A stretch of 64,000 bases of DNA from contig NZ_MSMP01000003.1 of the NCBI RefSeq assembly GCF_001936575.1, positions 124,001 to 188,000 of the forward strand. Reading direction: 5' to 3'. The DNA comes from Tenacibaculum agarivorans. GTDB lineage: Bacteria > Bacteroidota > Bacteroidia > Flavobacteriales > Flavobacteriaceae. Shown here piece after piece: positions 16,664 through 25,878 of the stretch (position 1 is its first letter; each line of letters begins with the position of its first letter). Below the pieces are notes generated by a model. The model saw only the letters and a program-made list of their open reading frames with translations. It was not told the origin of the DNA and did not search any database. The position numbers and the translations under genes are program-made.

Positions 16664-17523
16664 TATACTTAGTACTCAGTATTTTAATTTCTAGTGGTTT
16701 ATATGTGATTTTCAAGCTTTTTGAAAAGTTTAAAATCAATACATTTCAAGCCATAGTGGTAAATTATATTGTAGCTTTCACAATTGGCTATTTATATTCT
16801 CCTATAAAAATTCCTGTTACTGAAATCTCAAAACAACCTTGGTTTTTTGGGGCAGTAGCATTAGGCTTATTATTTATTTCTATTTTTAACTTAATGGGAT
16901 TAACAGCTCAAAAAAATGGACTTTCAGTTGCTTCAGTTTCAGGAAGAATGGCAGTAGTCATACCCATTATTTTTGGAGTGATTTTATACAATGAAAAAAT
17001 TACTTTCATTAAAGTTACGGGTATCATTTTAGCGCTGTTGGCTGTTTATCTTACCTCAGTAAAAAAAGAAAAACTCAATATAAATAAAAGCTCGTTATTA
17101 TTTCCTGCAATTCTTTTTTTAGGTTCTGGAGCTATTGATACTCTATTAAAATATGCCGAAGTAAATTTTGTTCCTTCTTCACAAGTATCTATATTTTCTG
17201 CTTCAATTTTTGGTATAGCCTTCATACTTGGTTTGATCACAGTAATCATTCAGGGAATTCGAGGTAGAATAACACTCAATTTCAGAAATATAGTAGGAGG
17301 AATTGTATTAGGAATACCTAATTACTTTTCTATCGAGTTTTTAATTAGAGCTTTAAAAATAGAAGGTTTTGATAGTGCTATTTTGTTTACCATAAATAAT
17401 GTTTGTATTGTCTTATTAACAACCATTTCTGGATTAATTCTCTTTAATGAAAAATTAGAAAAAAGAAATTGGATAGGAATTGCAATAGCGGTTTTGAGTA
17501 TTGTTCTAATTACGATTAAATAA
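16660..17523 (+). CDS. DMT superfamily (EamA) transporter
   Basis: This 287-residue integral membrane protein has about ten hydrophobic segments arranged as two EamA repeats (1-140 and 145-287). Characteristic segments are SVASVSGRMAVVIPIIFGVI and, in the second half, IEGFDSAILFTINNVCIVLLT. EamA proteins export metabolites such as amino acids, or import nucleotide sugars and vitamins. The substrate cannot be inferred from sequence. The ATG overlaps the HAD stop codon, so translation is coupled. Its last base overlaps the YigZ gene. The four genes from ribD on form one tight operon. Confidence 0.85.
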   Translation: MIYLVLSILISSGLYVIFKLFEKFKINTFQAIVVNYIVAFTIGYLYSPIKIPVTEISKQPWFFGAVALGLLFISIFNLMGLTAQKNGLSVASVSGRMAVVIPIIFGVILYNEKITFIKVTGIILALLAVYLTSVKKEKLNINKSSLLFPAILFLGSGAIDTLLKYAEVNFVPSSQVSIFSASIFGIAFILGLITVIIQGIRGRITLNFRNIVGGIVLGIPNYFSIEFLIRALKIEGFDSAILFTINNVCIVLLTTISGLILFNEKLEKRNWIGIAIAVLSIVLITIK

Positions 17524-18134
17524 TGGAGAAAGACATTTATAAAACAATTACAGAACCATCAGAAGAAACACTCTTTAAAGATAGAAACAGTAAGTTTTTT
17601 GGTTATGCTTTTCCTGTAATATCAGAGGATGATATTAAAATAAAACTAGAAGAAATTAGAAAAAAACACCACACAGCTGGTCACCATTGCTATGCTTGGA
17701 AACTAGGAACCGATACTATTCGATTCAGAGCAAACGATGATGGAGAGCCAAATAATTCTGCTGGCCAACCTATTTATGGGCAAATTCAAGCCTTTGATTT
17801 GACAAATGTTCTAGTAATTTCTGTTCGGTATTTTGGTGGTACAAAATTAGGAGTAGGAGGTTTAATTAATGCGTATAGAACTTCTGCTCAATTAGCTTTA
17901 GAAGCTTCAAAAATTATAGAAAAAACAATTGATATTCAATATCAACTGACATTTGACTATGATATGATGAATAAAGTACAACGTATTATAAAAGAACGAA
18001 ATATTACTATTGTTACTCAAAAATTAGAACTGAATTGTCAGTACATCATCTCAGTGCGTAAAAAAGAATCAACAGCAGTATTTGAAGCTTTTACAACTTT
18101 GTTTAAAGTCAAAATTGAGGAAGTTAAAAGTTAA
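17523..18134 (+). CDS. YigZ/IMPACT family protein
   Basis: This 203-residue protein belongs to the YigZ/IMPACT family (UPF0029). Motifs are FKDRNSKFFGYAFPV, HHTAGHHCYAWKLG and the signature DGEPNNSAGQPI (near 77-88), followed by NVLVISVRYFGGTKLGVGGL. The C-terminal 65 residues form the ferredoxin-like half. Eukaryotic IMPACT regulates the Gcn2 kinase, while the bacterial role is unclear. The start overlaps the stop of the EamA gene, and about 80 bp separates it from the next gene. Confidence 0.88.
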   Translation: MEKDIYKTITEPSEETLFKDRNSKFFGYAFPVISEDDIKIKLEEIRKKHHTAGHHCYAWKLGTDTIRFRANDDGEPNNSAGQPIYGQIQAFDLTNVLVISVRYFGGTKLGVGGLINAYRTSAQLALEASKIIEKTIDIQYQLTFDYDMMNKVQRIIKERNITIVTQKLELNCQYIISVRKKESTAVFEAFTTLFKVKIEEVKS

Positions 18135-18212
18135 AAAATTTTAGATTGAAAATAGTATACAACATCTGATATTTATTAATTAAATTAGTTTCCAGTTAAA
18201 CCAAATAATAAA

Positions 18213-18734
18213 ATGGAAGATTTTTTCACGTTTTTATCAACGCACTCCAATGGTATACTAATGCTTATTTTATTAGTTTTCTCTGCAATATATGCACTAA
18301 ACTGGTTAGCTAAAATTTTCAAATGGGGGAGATATAACATTAGTAAATTAGATAATGACGAAGCAACTCAGGCGGCCTATGGAGATATGAGTTATGTTTT
18401 TACACAATTTTTGGTAAAAATAATAAGCGATTTTAAACATTTACTTGCATTGGTAATTGTATTGATTTTTACTGGACTCATCATTTTTTCTATGGCAACA
18501 ACCCCTGAATTTGATGAAAAAATGGAAGCATTACAATTAGTTATTGCATCGTTAGGGGGGCTTTTAGGAACTGTAATTGGTTATTATTTTGGAGAATCTG
18601 CATCTAATAAACAAGAATCAATATCTACAACGGAAGAAGAAACTCAAGATAATGTAAGAAATGAAATCTTTGAAGAGGAAATGCAAGTTGCTCCAAATCC
18701 AGATATTAACTTTGATGAAGAAGAGCAACCATGA
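18213..18734 (+). CDS. Small membrane protein of unknown function, partner of pYEATS protein
   Basis: I recognise no family. The 173-residue protein has three hydrophobic segments (about 13-33, 76-97 and 106-127). The last contains the glycine-rich IASLGGLLGTVIGYYFGES, a pattern found in small membrane modules of stress or conflict systems. A cytoplasmic acidic tail (130-173) follows. The next gene starts inside its stop codon (ATGA overlap), so the two proteins are probably made in equal amounts and may act as a complex. The region has ordinary base composition with no sign of recent transfer. Confidence 0.65.
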   Translation: MEDFFTFLSTHSNGILMLILLVFSAIYALNWLAKIFKWGRYNISKLDNDEATQAAYGDMSYVFTQFLVKIISDFKHLLALVIVLIFTGLIIFSMATTPEFDEKMEALQLVIASLGGLLGTVIGYYFGESASNKQESISTTEEETQDNVRNEIFEEEMQVAPNPDINFDEEEQP

Positions 18735-19114
18735 GTTTAAAAAGAAGAACATACGACATAAGAGTTAAGGATTCAATTTTTAATCCTCATACCAATGAAA
18801 GAAAAGAAGGTATTGCTTTTTTTAGAAAAAAAGGGAAAACCATGTTTTATAAGGTTAATCTCTATTTAGAAGGTAATGATTTACCATTCATAAAAAAAGT
18901 GACATATCATTTACATAAAACATTTAAGAATAGGGAACGCGTAATAGAGAGAACTCCTGGTAATTTTAATTGTAAATTAGTATTATGGACATGGGGGTTG
19001 TTTACTGTAAAAATTGAAATAGAAGATATTACAGGACGAAAATTTCATTTAACTCACTACTTAACTTATGGCAATGAGATCACAAAAGGTCAAGTAAAAT
19101 GGAAAAAAGAGTAG
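18731..19114 (+). CDS. Prokaryotic YEATS-like (pYEATS) domain protein
   Basis: The 127-residue protein is close to a single YEATS-type beta-sandwich. The central region VTYHLHKTFKNRERVIERTP, followed by LVLWTWGLFTVKIEIEDITG, resembles the YEATS pattern: a HLHPTF-like strand, then a strand with a W-x-W core. Eukaryotic YEATS domains read acylated lysines. The bacterial versions have been proposed to sense ligands or partners at the membrane and often occur beside small transmembrane proteins. That arrangement is seen here, with a four-base overlap with the preceding three-helix membrane protein. The ligand is unknown. Confidence 0.7.
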   Translation: MSLKRRTYDIRVKDSIFNPHTNERKEGIAFFRKKGKTMFYKVNLYLEGNDLPFIKKVTYHLHKTFKNRERVIERTPGNFNCKLVLWTWGLFTVKIEIEDITGRKFHLTHYLTYGNEITKGQVKWKKE

Positions 19115-19175
19115 TTTTAAATAACTTAAGTTACTCTTAATCAAAACTTTTTTAGGAAATCTTAATATTTAAACG

Positions 19176-19306
19176 TAAATTTGCACTCCTTTTTACGAGA
19201 GCAGATTTAAAAAAGGTGTTACAAAATTTTTTTTACGTTTAATTTCTCTTGGCGTTAGTATCGTTAAAAATCTGGCTAACAAAAAGATACAAAATTATTC
19301 TCAGAC
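19176..19306 (+). promoter_or_regulatory. Promoter box and structured leader of rpsA
   Basis: A perfect -7 box TAAATTTG lies at 19176-19183. The roughly 120-base leader that follows contains a long-range pairing, AGCAGATTT (19200-19208) with AAATCTGGCT (19268-19277), nine pairs with one bulged base. A smaller gttag/ctaac pair lies near it. This would form a closed structure ending about 30 bases before the rpsA ATG. S1 is known in other bacteria to control its own translation through its leader; whether this structure does so is an inference. Confidence 0.45.
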
Positions 19307-21079
19307 ATGTCTGAAGAAACAAAAACAACTGCAGAAGCAGTTAACCCACAAGAATTTTTAGCAAACTTTAACTGGCATAAATACGAAGAAGGTATTGATG
19401 AAGTTGATGAGTCTAAATTAAAGGAATTCGAAAAAGCGTTAGAAGGAACTGTAGGTTTCGTTAATGAGCGTGACGTAATTGAAGGTGAAGTAGTTCGAGT
19501 AACTGATCGTGATGCCATTATTGATATCAACTCTAAATCTGAAGGAGTTATTTCATTAAACGAATTCCGTTATAACCCAAATTTAGCTGTGGGTGATAAA
19601 GTAGAAGTATTAGTTGACAAAAGAGAAGATTCTTCAGGTCAATTAGTATTATCTCACAAAAAAGCACGTGTAATTAAAGCTTGGGATAGAGTTAACAACG
19701 CACATGAAACTGGAGAAATCGTTAACGGTTTTGTAAAGTGTAGAACTAGAGGTGGTATGATTGTAGATGTTTTCGGAATCGAAGCATTCTTACCAGGTTC
19801 TCAAATTGATGTTAAGCCTATCCGTGATTACGATCAATACGTTGAAAAAACTATGGAATTCAAGGTTGTTAAAATTAACCACGAATTTAAGAACGTAGTT
19901 GTATCTCATAAAGCATTAATCGAAGCTGATTTAGAAGAGCAAAAACGTGAAATCATCGGTCAATTAGAAAAAGGACAAGTATTAGAAGGAGTTGTTAAAA
20001 ACGTAACTTCTTATGGTGTATTTGTTGACTTAGGAGGTGTTGACGGATTAATTCACATTACAGATTTATCTTGGTCTCGTATCAACCACCCAAGTGAAGT
20101 TGTTGAATTAGATCAAAAATTAAATGTTGTAATCTTAGACTTTGATGATAACAAGTCTAGAATTCAATTAGGATTAAAGCAATTATCTGCTCATCCTTGG
20201 GAAGCTTTAGATTCTAACTTAAAAGTAGGAGATAAAGTAAAAGGTAAAGTAGTTGTATTAGCAGACTATGGTGCGTTTGTAGAAGTAGAAGATGGAGTAG
20301 AAGGATTAATCCACGTATCTGAAATGTCATGGTCTACTCACTTACGTTCAGCTCAAGATTTCGTACAAGTAGGTGACGAAGTTGAAGCTCAAATCTTAAC
20401 TTTAGATAGAGAAGAGCGTAAGATGTCTTTAGGTATGAAGCAATTACACCCAGATCCATGGACAGATATTACTTCTAAGTTCCCTGTTGGTTCTCAACAC
20501 GAAGGAACTGTTCGTAACTATACTAACTTTGGTGTATTTGTTGAATTAGAGGAAGGTATTGATGGATTAGTTTACATCTCTGATTTATCTTGGACTAAGA
20601 AAGTTAAGCACCCATCAGAGTTTGTTACTGTAGGTGATAAATTAGCTGTACAAGTATTAGAATTAGATGTTGAAAACCGTAAGTTAAACTTAGGACACAA
20701 GCAAACTCAAGATAATCCTTGGGATGCTCATGAAGCTAAATATGCTATCGGAAACAAATTTGAAGGTACTATTACTGCTAAGAATGATAAAGGAGCTACA
20801 GTTACTTTTGAAGATGGAGTTGAAGCATTTGCACCTTCTCGTTTCTTAGAAAAAGAAGACGGTGGTAAATTAGCAAAAGGAGATACTGTAGAATTTGTTG
20901 TTACTGAATTCAGCAAAGAATACCGTAAGATTGTTGTTTCTCATACTTCTATCTTCAGAGAAGAAGAGCAAAGAAATGTGAAAGCAGCAGCTAAGAAAGC
21001 TCAAGAATCTGAAAAAACTACTTTAGGTGATATCGGAGGATTAGCTGAATTAAAGAAGAAAATGGAACAAGGTAAATAA
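19307..21079 (+). CDS. rpsA: 30S ribosomal protein S1
   Basis: This 590-residue protein brings mRNA to the 30S subunit. Six S1 (OB-fold) repeats run from about residue 55 to 565. They include VIEGEVVRVTDRDAIIDINS, VLEGVVKNVTSYGVFVDLGG, VKGKVVVLADYGAFVEVEDG and HEGTVRNYTNFGVFVELEEG. The N-terminal 45 residues are a flexible acidic extension. Codon use is strongly biased, as expected for a highly expressed gene. It stands alone with its own promoter and leader and ends at a clear terminator. Bacteroidota mostly lack Shine-Dalgarno sequences, which makes S1-dependent initiation especially relevant here. Confidence 0.96.
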   Translation: MSEETKTTAEAVNPQEFLANFNWHKYEEGIDEVDESKLKEFEKALEGTVGFVNERDVIEGEVVRVTDRDAIIDINSKSEGVISLNEFRYNPNLAVGDKVEVLVDKREDSSGQLVLSHKKARVIKAWDRVNNAHETGEIVNGFVKCRTRGGMIVDVFGIEAFLPGSQIDVKPIRDYDQYVEKTMEFKVVKINHEFKNVVVSHKALIEADLEEQKREIIGQLEKGQVLEGVVKNVTSYGVFVDLGGVDGLIHITDLSWSRINHPSEVVELDQKLNVVILDFDDNKSRIQLGLKQLSAHPWEALDSNLKVGDKVKGKVVVLADYGAFVEVEDGVEGLIHVSEMSWSTHLRSAQDFVQVGDEVEAQILTLDREERKMSLGMKQLHPDPWTDITSKFPVGSQHEGTVRNYTNFGVFVELEEGIDGLVYISDLSWTKKVKHPSEFVTVGDKLAVQVLELDVENRKLNLGHKQTQDNPWDAHEAKYAIGNKFEGTITAKNDKGATVTFEDGVEAFAPSRFLEKEDGGKLAKGDTVEFVVTEFSKEYRKIVVSHTSIFREEEQRNVKAAAKKAQESEKTTLGDIGGLAELKKKMEQGK

Positions 21080-21104
21080 TCACCTTTTTCATTATAAATT
21101 TATA

Positions 21105-21137
21105 AAAACCATTACTTTTTTAGTAATGGTTTTTTTT
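21105..21137 (+). terminator. rpsA terminator
   Basis: A 12-bp perfect stem (21105-21116 with 21122-21133, core ccattact) is followed by a T run, 25 bases after the rpsA stop. Confidence 0.9.
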
Positions 21138-21205
21138 ATTGATAAAAAGTTATACTTTGGTACCAAATTTGTCGTTTTACTAAACGAATCTAAAATTAAA
21201 AACAA

Positions 21206-21646
21206 ATGAAAAAAATTTTATGTTTAGTAGCTTTTTTAGCTATGGCGTCTAGTGCTTTTGCACAAGATGGAAAATTAAGAATTGGAGCAAATATAGGTTT
21301 TACTACAGGAAGTGGTGATTCATCTTTTGTTATAGGAGGTGATGTAGACTATTTATTCAATGTAGATAGCAGATTTGATGTTGGTGCTGCAACTGGTTTA
21401 GCTGTGGTTACAACAGGAAATTCAATTATTCTTCCGTTAGCTGGAGCAGGAAGATTTAAAGCTACTGATAAAATTGATTTAGGTTTAGATATGGGATATG
21501 CAATAGGAATTAACAATGCTGGAAATGGTTTTTATTTCAGACCTATATTTGAATATAAATTACAAAGTAATATTGCTTTAAGAGCTTCGTATAGTGGAGT
21601 AGATTCAGGAGGATTCTTAAATGCAGGAGTGATGTTTAGTTTATAA
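21206..21646 (+). CDS. Small outer membrane beta-barrel protein
   Basis: This 146-residue exported protein has signal peptide MKKILCLVAFLAMASSAFAQ. Its strands are regular and amphipathic: LRIGANIGFTTGSG, IDLGLDMGYAIGINN and NIALRASYSG. This is consistent with a six- to eight-strand OmpA/OmpX-like barrel of minimal size. No TonB box or plug is present. The gene is a single transcription unit with its own terminator. The solute or role is unknown. Confidence 0.7.
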   Translation: MKKILCLVAFLAMASSAFAQDGKLRIGANIGFTTGSGDSSFVIGGDVDYLFNVDSRFDVGAATGLAVVTTGNSIILPLAGAGRFKATDKIDLGLDMGYAIGINNAGNGFYFRPIFEYKLQSNIALRASYSGVDSGGFLNAGVMFSL

Positions 21647-21670
21647 AAACAATCACCTTGAAAAATTAGT

Positions 21671-21696
21671 AAACACTGCTTTTGCAGTGTTTTTTT
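21671..21696 (+). terminator. Terminator of the small beta-barrel gene
   Basis: A 9-bp stem (aaacactgc with gcagtgttt) closes a TTTT loop and ends in a T run, 24 bases after the stop. Confidence 0.9.
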
Positions 21697-21744
21697 ATAC
21701 TTAAAAATAAGAAGTTTTATATTTGCTAAAAATAGAAGGAAGAC

Positions 21745-23133
21745 ATGACATTAATTAAATCTATATCTGGAATTAGAGGAACAATAGGTGGAAACACCGG
21801 TGATAATTTAACTCCAGTAGATGCAGTGAAATTTGCTGCTGCATATGGAACATTTATAAAAAATAAAAACTCAGAAAAAGAAACTATAAAGATTGTGATT
21901 GGTAGAGATGCTAGAATCTCCGGAAAAATGATAAGTGGACTAGTATCTGATACTTTAATAGGTCTAGGAATAGATGTCATTGACTTAGGTTTATCTACAA
22001 CTCCTACTGTTGAAATAACAGTACCAATAGAAAATGCTGATGGAGGAATTATTTTAACAGCTTCACATAATCCTAAGCAATGGAATGCATTAAAGCTATT
22101 AAATGAAAAAGGAGAGTTTTTAAGTGGACAAGATGGTGAAAAAATTCTTGAAATAGCAGAAAAAGAAGATTTTAACTTTGCTGAAGTAGATGATTTAGGA
22201 GTATATAGAAAAAAGAAAAATTATATAAAAAAACATATAAAAGAAGTTTTAAAACTTCCTTTAGTTGATAAAAAAGCAATTAAAAAAGCAAAATTTAAAG
22301 TTGTTGTAGATGGTGTAAACTCTACTGGAGGAATTGCTATTCCTGCTTTATTGAAAGCATTAAATGTAAAGTGTATAGAATTATATTGTGAGCCTAATGG
22401 AGAGTTTCCACATAATCCTGAACCCTTAAAAGAACATTTAACTGATATTTCAAAATTAGTTGTCAAAAAGAAAGCTGATTTAGGTATTGTTGTTGATCCT
22501 GATGTTGATCGTTTAGCATTAATCTGTGAAGATGGTTCTATGTTTGGTGAAGAATACACACTTGTAGCTTGTGCAGATTATGTATTAAGTAAAAATAAAG
22601 GAGGAAATACAGTCTCTAATTTATCGTCTTCAAGAGCTTTAAGAGACATTACTGAGATTCATGGAGGTACTTATACCGCAAGTGCTGTTGGTGAAGTGAA
22701 TGTAGTACAAATGATGAAAGACACCAACACGGTAATAGGAGGAGAAGGTAATGGAGGTATTATCTATCCAGAGTCGCATTATGGTAGAGATTCTTTAGTA
22801 GGTGTAGCCTTGTTTTTATCACATTTAGCAAATAAAAAAATATCTTGTAAAAAACTTAGAGAAAGTTACCCAAGTTATTTTATGAGTAAGAATAAAATTC
22901 AATTAACACCTCAAATAGATGTTGACAAAATTTTAGCGACAATGGCAGATAAATATAAAAACGAGGATGTGAACACTATAGATGGAGTTAAAATTGATTT
23001 TGCTCAAGAATGGATACATTTACGTAAATCTAATACAGAACCTATTATCCGAATATATACCGAAGCAAAGTCACAAGAAAAAGCTGATGATTTAGCTAAA
23101 CGATTTATTAAGGAAATAAAAGAAATTATATAA
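21745..23133 (+). CDS. glmM: Phosphoglucosamine mutase
   Basis: This 462-residue cytoplasmic enzyme converts glucosamine 6-phosphate to glucosamine 1-phosphate, on the way to UDP-GlcNAc for peptidoglycan and lipopolysaccharide. It has the four-domain alpha-D-phosphohexomutase layout. The phosphoserine loop TASHNP has the catalytic Ser at 107. The metal loop DPDVDR is at 251-256, the sugar-binding GEGNGG lies near 333-338, and the phosphate-binding loop RKSNTEPIIRIY is near the C-terminus. A phosphomannomutase/phosphoglucomutase role is the alternative, but GlmM is the usual identity of this Bacteroidota clade. A terminator follows. Confidence 0.85.
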   Translation: MTLIKSISGIRGTIGGNTGDNLTPVDAVKFAAAYGTFIKNKNSEKETIKIVIGRDARISGKMISGLVSDTLIGLGIDVIDLGLSTTPTVEITVPIENADGGIILTASHNPKQWNALKLLNEKGEFLSGQDGEKILEIAEKEDFNFAEVDDLGVYRKKKNYIKKHIKEVLKLPLVDKKAIKKAKFKVVVDGVNSTGGIAIPALLKALNVKCIELYCEPNGEFPHNPEPLKEHLTDISKLVVKKKADLGIVVDPDVDRLALICEDGSMFGEEYTLVACADYVLSKNKGGNTVSNLSSSRALRDITEIHGGTYTASAVGEVNVVQMMKDTNTVIGGEGNGGIIYPESHYGRDSLVGVALFLSHLANKKISCKKLRESYPSYFMSKNKIQLTPQIDVDKILATMADKYKNEDVNTIDGVKIDFAQEWIHLRKSNTEPIIRIYTEAKSQEKADDLAKRFIKEIKEII

Positions 23134-23136
23134 GTT

Positions 23137-23164
23137 AAAAAATCCCGCAATTGCGGGGTTTTTA
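23137..23164 (+). terminator. glmM terminator
   Basis: A stem of cccgcaa/ttgcggg flanked by A and T runs begins four bases after the glmM stop and ends in TTTTT. Confidence 0.9.
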
Positions 23165-23260
23165 ATTTCCATACTATTTTACTAGGATTGTTAAATCTAG
23201 TATAGATTATATGTCAATCCATTTTTTTTACAGAAATTCGTTTATATAAGTAGAAAAATT

Positions 23261-24727
23261 ATGAATTTAGAGCACTATTTTCAACAGTTTAGAAAACATA
23301 TTATAGGAATAGATCAAGAATTTACTTCTCCGTACGGTGTTCAAAAATTATTATACACCGATTGGACAGCTAGTGGAAGATTATATAGACCAATAGAAGA
23401 AAAATTAATTAATAAATTTGGTCCTTTTGTAGCCAATACACATACTGAAACATCTACAACAGGTGCAGCTATGACATTGGCATATCATCAAGCTAGAAAG
23501 ATTATAAAAGAACATGTAAATGCTTCTAAAGATGATGTGCTAATCACAGAAGGTTCTGGAATGACTGGAGTTGTAAATAAATTTCAACGAATTTTAGGGC
23601 TAAAAGTCTCTGAAAACTTAAAGGATCATACAGAAATTCCTGTAGACAAAAGACCAATTGTTTTTATTAGTCATATGGAGCACCACTCTAATCAAACTTC
23701 GTGGTTAGAAACTATAGCAGATGTTGAAGTCGTAGAATGTAATAATGAAGGATTAATATGTTTAGATATATTTGAAAAAACAATTCAAAAATATCAAGAT
23801 CGCCCTATAAAAATAGCTTCAATTATTGCTGGATCTAATGTAACAGGTATAAAAACAGATTATCATAAAGTTGCAGCGTTAATTCATAAGTATAATGGAC
23901 TATGTTTTGTGGACTTTGCTTGTTCTGCACCATATGTAGATATTAATATGTATCCTGATAATGAGGATGAATATTTAGATGCTATTTTCTTTTCTCCTCA
24001 TAAATTTTTAGGAGGACCAGGTAGTTCTGGAGTACTTATTTTTAATAAAAAACTATATAAAAATATGGTACCTGATAATCCTGGTGGAGGAACTGTTACT
24101 TATACAAATCCTTGGGGACAGAATGATTACATAGATGATGTTGAAACTAGGGAAGACGGAGGTACCCCAGCATTTTTACAAACCATACGAATTGCTTTGG
24201 CTATGCAGCTAAAAGATCAAATGGGTACTGAGAATATCAAAAAAAGGGAAGATGAAATTAATAAAGTAATATTCAATTGTCTAGAAAATTTAGAAGGAGT
24301 ACACATACTAGCTCCAAAGCATAAAGAACGGCTAAGTATATTTTCCTTTTATTTTGAAAAATATCATTACAATTTAATAGTAAAAGTATTAAATGATCGT
24401 TTTGGTATACAAACTAGGGGCGGATGTTCTTGTGCAGGTACTTACGGGCATTTTTTATTAAATGTTACTGAAAGTAAATCGAAATCAATAAAAGAATTAC
24501 TTTTAGATGGTTGTTCTTTTGAAAAACCTGGCTGGGTTCGCCTATCAATACATCCCACAATTGCATCTGAAGAACTGACTTACATATGCGAATCACTTAA
24601 AAGTGTATCTGAACATATAAAAGAATGGTCAAAAGACTATCAATATGATCCCATCAAAAATGACTACATCCATAAATCAGTAAAACCTATTGAGCAAGAA
24701 TTAGTTAAAAACTGGTTTTCAATTTAA
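23261..24727 (+). CDS. Class V aminotransferase fold PLP enzyme (cysteine desulfurase-like)
   Basis: The 488-residue protein is a fold type I PLP enzyme. The PLP lysine is Lys248 in SPHKFLGGPGSSG. The cofactor-binding Asp is in CFVDFACSAPY, and HMEHHSN near 138-144 supplies the ring-stacking His. A Cys pair in RGGCSCAG (about 387-394) resembles the mobile sulfur-accepting loop of SufS/IscS enzymes. The protein is about 80 residues longer than typical cysteine desulfurases, with a distinct C-terminal extension. No suf or isc genes are nearby, so I do not call it SufS. The M14 peptidase gene follows 2 bp downstream, suggesting that the pair acts on an amino acid or peptide derivative. Confidence 0.82.
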   Translation: MNLEHYFQQFRKHIIGIDQEFTSPYGVQKLLYTDWTASGRLYRPIEEKLINKFGPFVANTHTETSTTGAAMTLAYHQARKIIKEHVNASKDDVLITEGSGMTGVVNKFQRILGLKVSENLKDHTEIPVDKRPIVFISHMEHHSNQTSWLETIADVEVVECNNEGLICLDIFEKTIQKYQDRPIKIASIIAGSNVTGIKTDYHKVAALIHKYNGLCFVDFACSAPYVDINMYPDNEDEYLDAIFFSPHKFLGGPGSSGVLIFNKKLYKNMVPDNPGGGTVTYTNPWGQNDYIDDVETREDGGTPAFLQTIRIALAMQLKDQMGTENIKKREDEINKVIFNCLENLEGVHILAPKHKERLSIFSFYFEKYHYNLIVKVLNDRFGIQTRGGCSCAGTYGHFLLNVTESKSKSIKELLLDGCSFEKPGWVRLSIHPTIASEELTYICESLKSVSEHIKEWSKDYQYDPIKNDYIHKSVKPIEQELVKNWFSI

Positions 24728-24729
24728 GT

Positions 24730-25785
24730 ATGACAAAAAATATCAATATCAATTTTCTTGAGGAAATATATTCACAAATAAAAGAAGATTCTTTATTTGG
24801 AAAATGGATTACTTTACCTCATATCAAGCCTTTAATCGAGAATTTAAATACAACTATATTCCAGATAGAACCATTAGGTAAATCTGAAGAAAATAGAGAT
24901 ATATACAAGTTAAAAATAGGAAAAGGAGAGAAGCGAATATTAATATGGAGTCAAATGCATGGTAACGAAAGTACAGGAACCAAGGCATTATTTGACTTTT
25001 TCAATTTTTTAGATCAATTTAAAGAACATCAAATAACTAAAACTATTCTTGATAATTGTTCTATAGTAATCATTCCTATGCTAAATCCAGATGGTGCATT
25101 AGCATATACAAGAGTGAATGCTAAAAAAATAGATTTGAATCGTGATGCTGTAGATATTCAAGCATGTGAAAGTAAACTTTTGAGAACTACTTTAGATAAT
25201 TTTAATCCTCATTTTTGTTTTAACCTTCATGATCAGCGTACTATTTTTGGAGTAGAAGGTACCAAAAATCCAGCCACTATATCATTTTTAGCACCATCAG
25301 AAGAAATTACAAGAGAAATTACTACAGGTAGAAAAGAGACTATGAATGTAATTGTAGCAATGAATAATTTACTACAAGAGATTATTCCTAACCATGTAGG
25401 ACGATATAGTGATGAATTTTATCCAACAGCAACTGGAGATAATTTTCAAAAACTAGGGCATAACACTATTTTAATAGAAGCAGGTCATTTTACAAACGAT
25501 TATGTTCGGGAAGAGGCTAGGAAATTTAATTTCTATGCATTAATTCAAGGAATATTGCATATAGCTTGTACAAATGATTTTTCTGATCACACTGAATATT
25601 TTTCTATACCTAATAACAACAAAATATTTTTTGATGTTATCCATAGAAATAAAAATAAAAATGATGTTGCTTTTCAGTATGAAGATAAAATTATTGATAA
25701 TCAATTTACTTCCATGTTAAATAAACATAAAGAAGGTGATCTTGATGGGTATATTGGACACCACGAAATCGATTGCGATCATTAA
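24730..25785 (+). CDS. M14 family zinc carboxypeptidase-like protein
   Basis: The 351-residue protein has the M14 zinc site: His77 and Glu80 in QMHGNEST and His167 in FNLHDQR. The substrate-binding Arg is in DLNRDAVD, and the catalytic Glu is probably Glu250 in LIEAGHF. No signal peptide is present, so it should act in the cytoplasm, unlike classical secreted carboxypeptidases. The gene follows the class V PLP enzyme by 2 bp, a tight pair. It could trim small peptides or amidated amino acids. About 90 bp separates it from the Lrp-type regulator. Confidence 0.82.
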   Translation: MTKNININFLEEIYSQIKEDSLFGKWITLPHIKPLIENLNTTIFQIEPLGKSEENRDIYKLKIGKGEKRILIWSQMHGNESTGTKALFDFFNFLDQFKEHQITKTILDNCSIVIIPMLNPDGALAYTRVNAKKIDLNRDAVDIQACESKLLRTTLDNFNPHFCFNLHDQRTIFGVEGTKNPATISFLAPSEEITREITTGRKETMNVIVAMNNLLQEIIPNHVGRYSDEFYPTATGDNFQKLGHNTILIEAGHFTNDYVREEARKFNFYALIQGILHIACTNDFSDHTEYFSIPNNNKIFFDVIHRNKNKNDVAFQYEDKIIDNQFTSMLNKHKEGDLDGYIGHHEIDCDH

Positions 25786-25878
25786 ATTTTTATTAAATAT
25801 TAAATTTTGTCTATATTTAATCACTATTGATTGAAAATAATTTATACTTTTGTTGAATACTATGAATTATATTAAAAA

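Noticed and set aside
22221..22559. 112-codon minus-strand frame inside glmM
   Set aside because: It is antisense to the DPDVDR metal loop of glmM and shows no domain.
23261..24727. SufS cysteine desulfurase
   Set aside because: The protein is about 80 residues longer than SufS and no suf genes are nearby, so only the fold is claimed.
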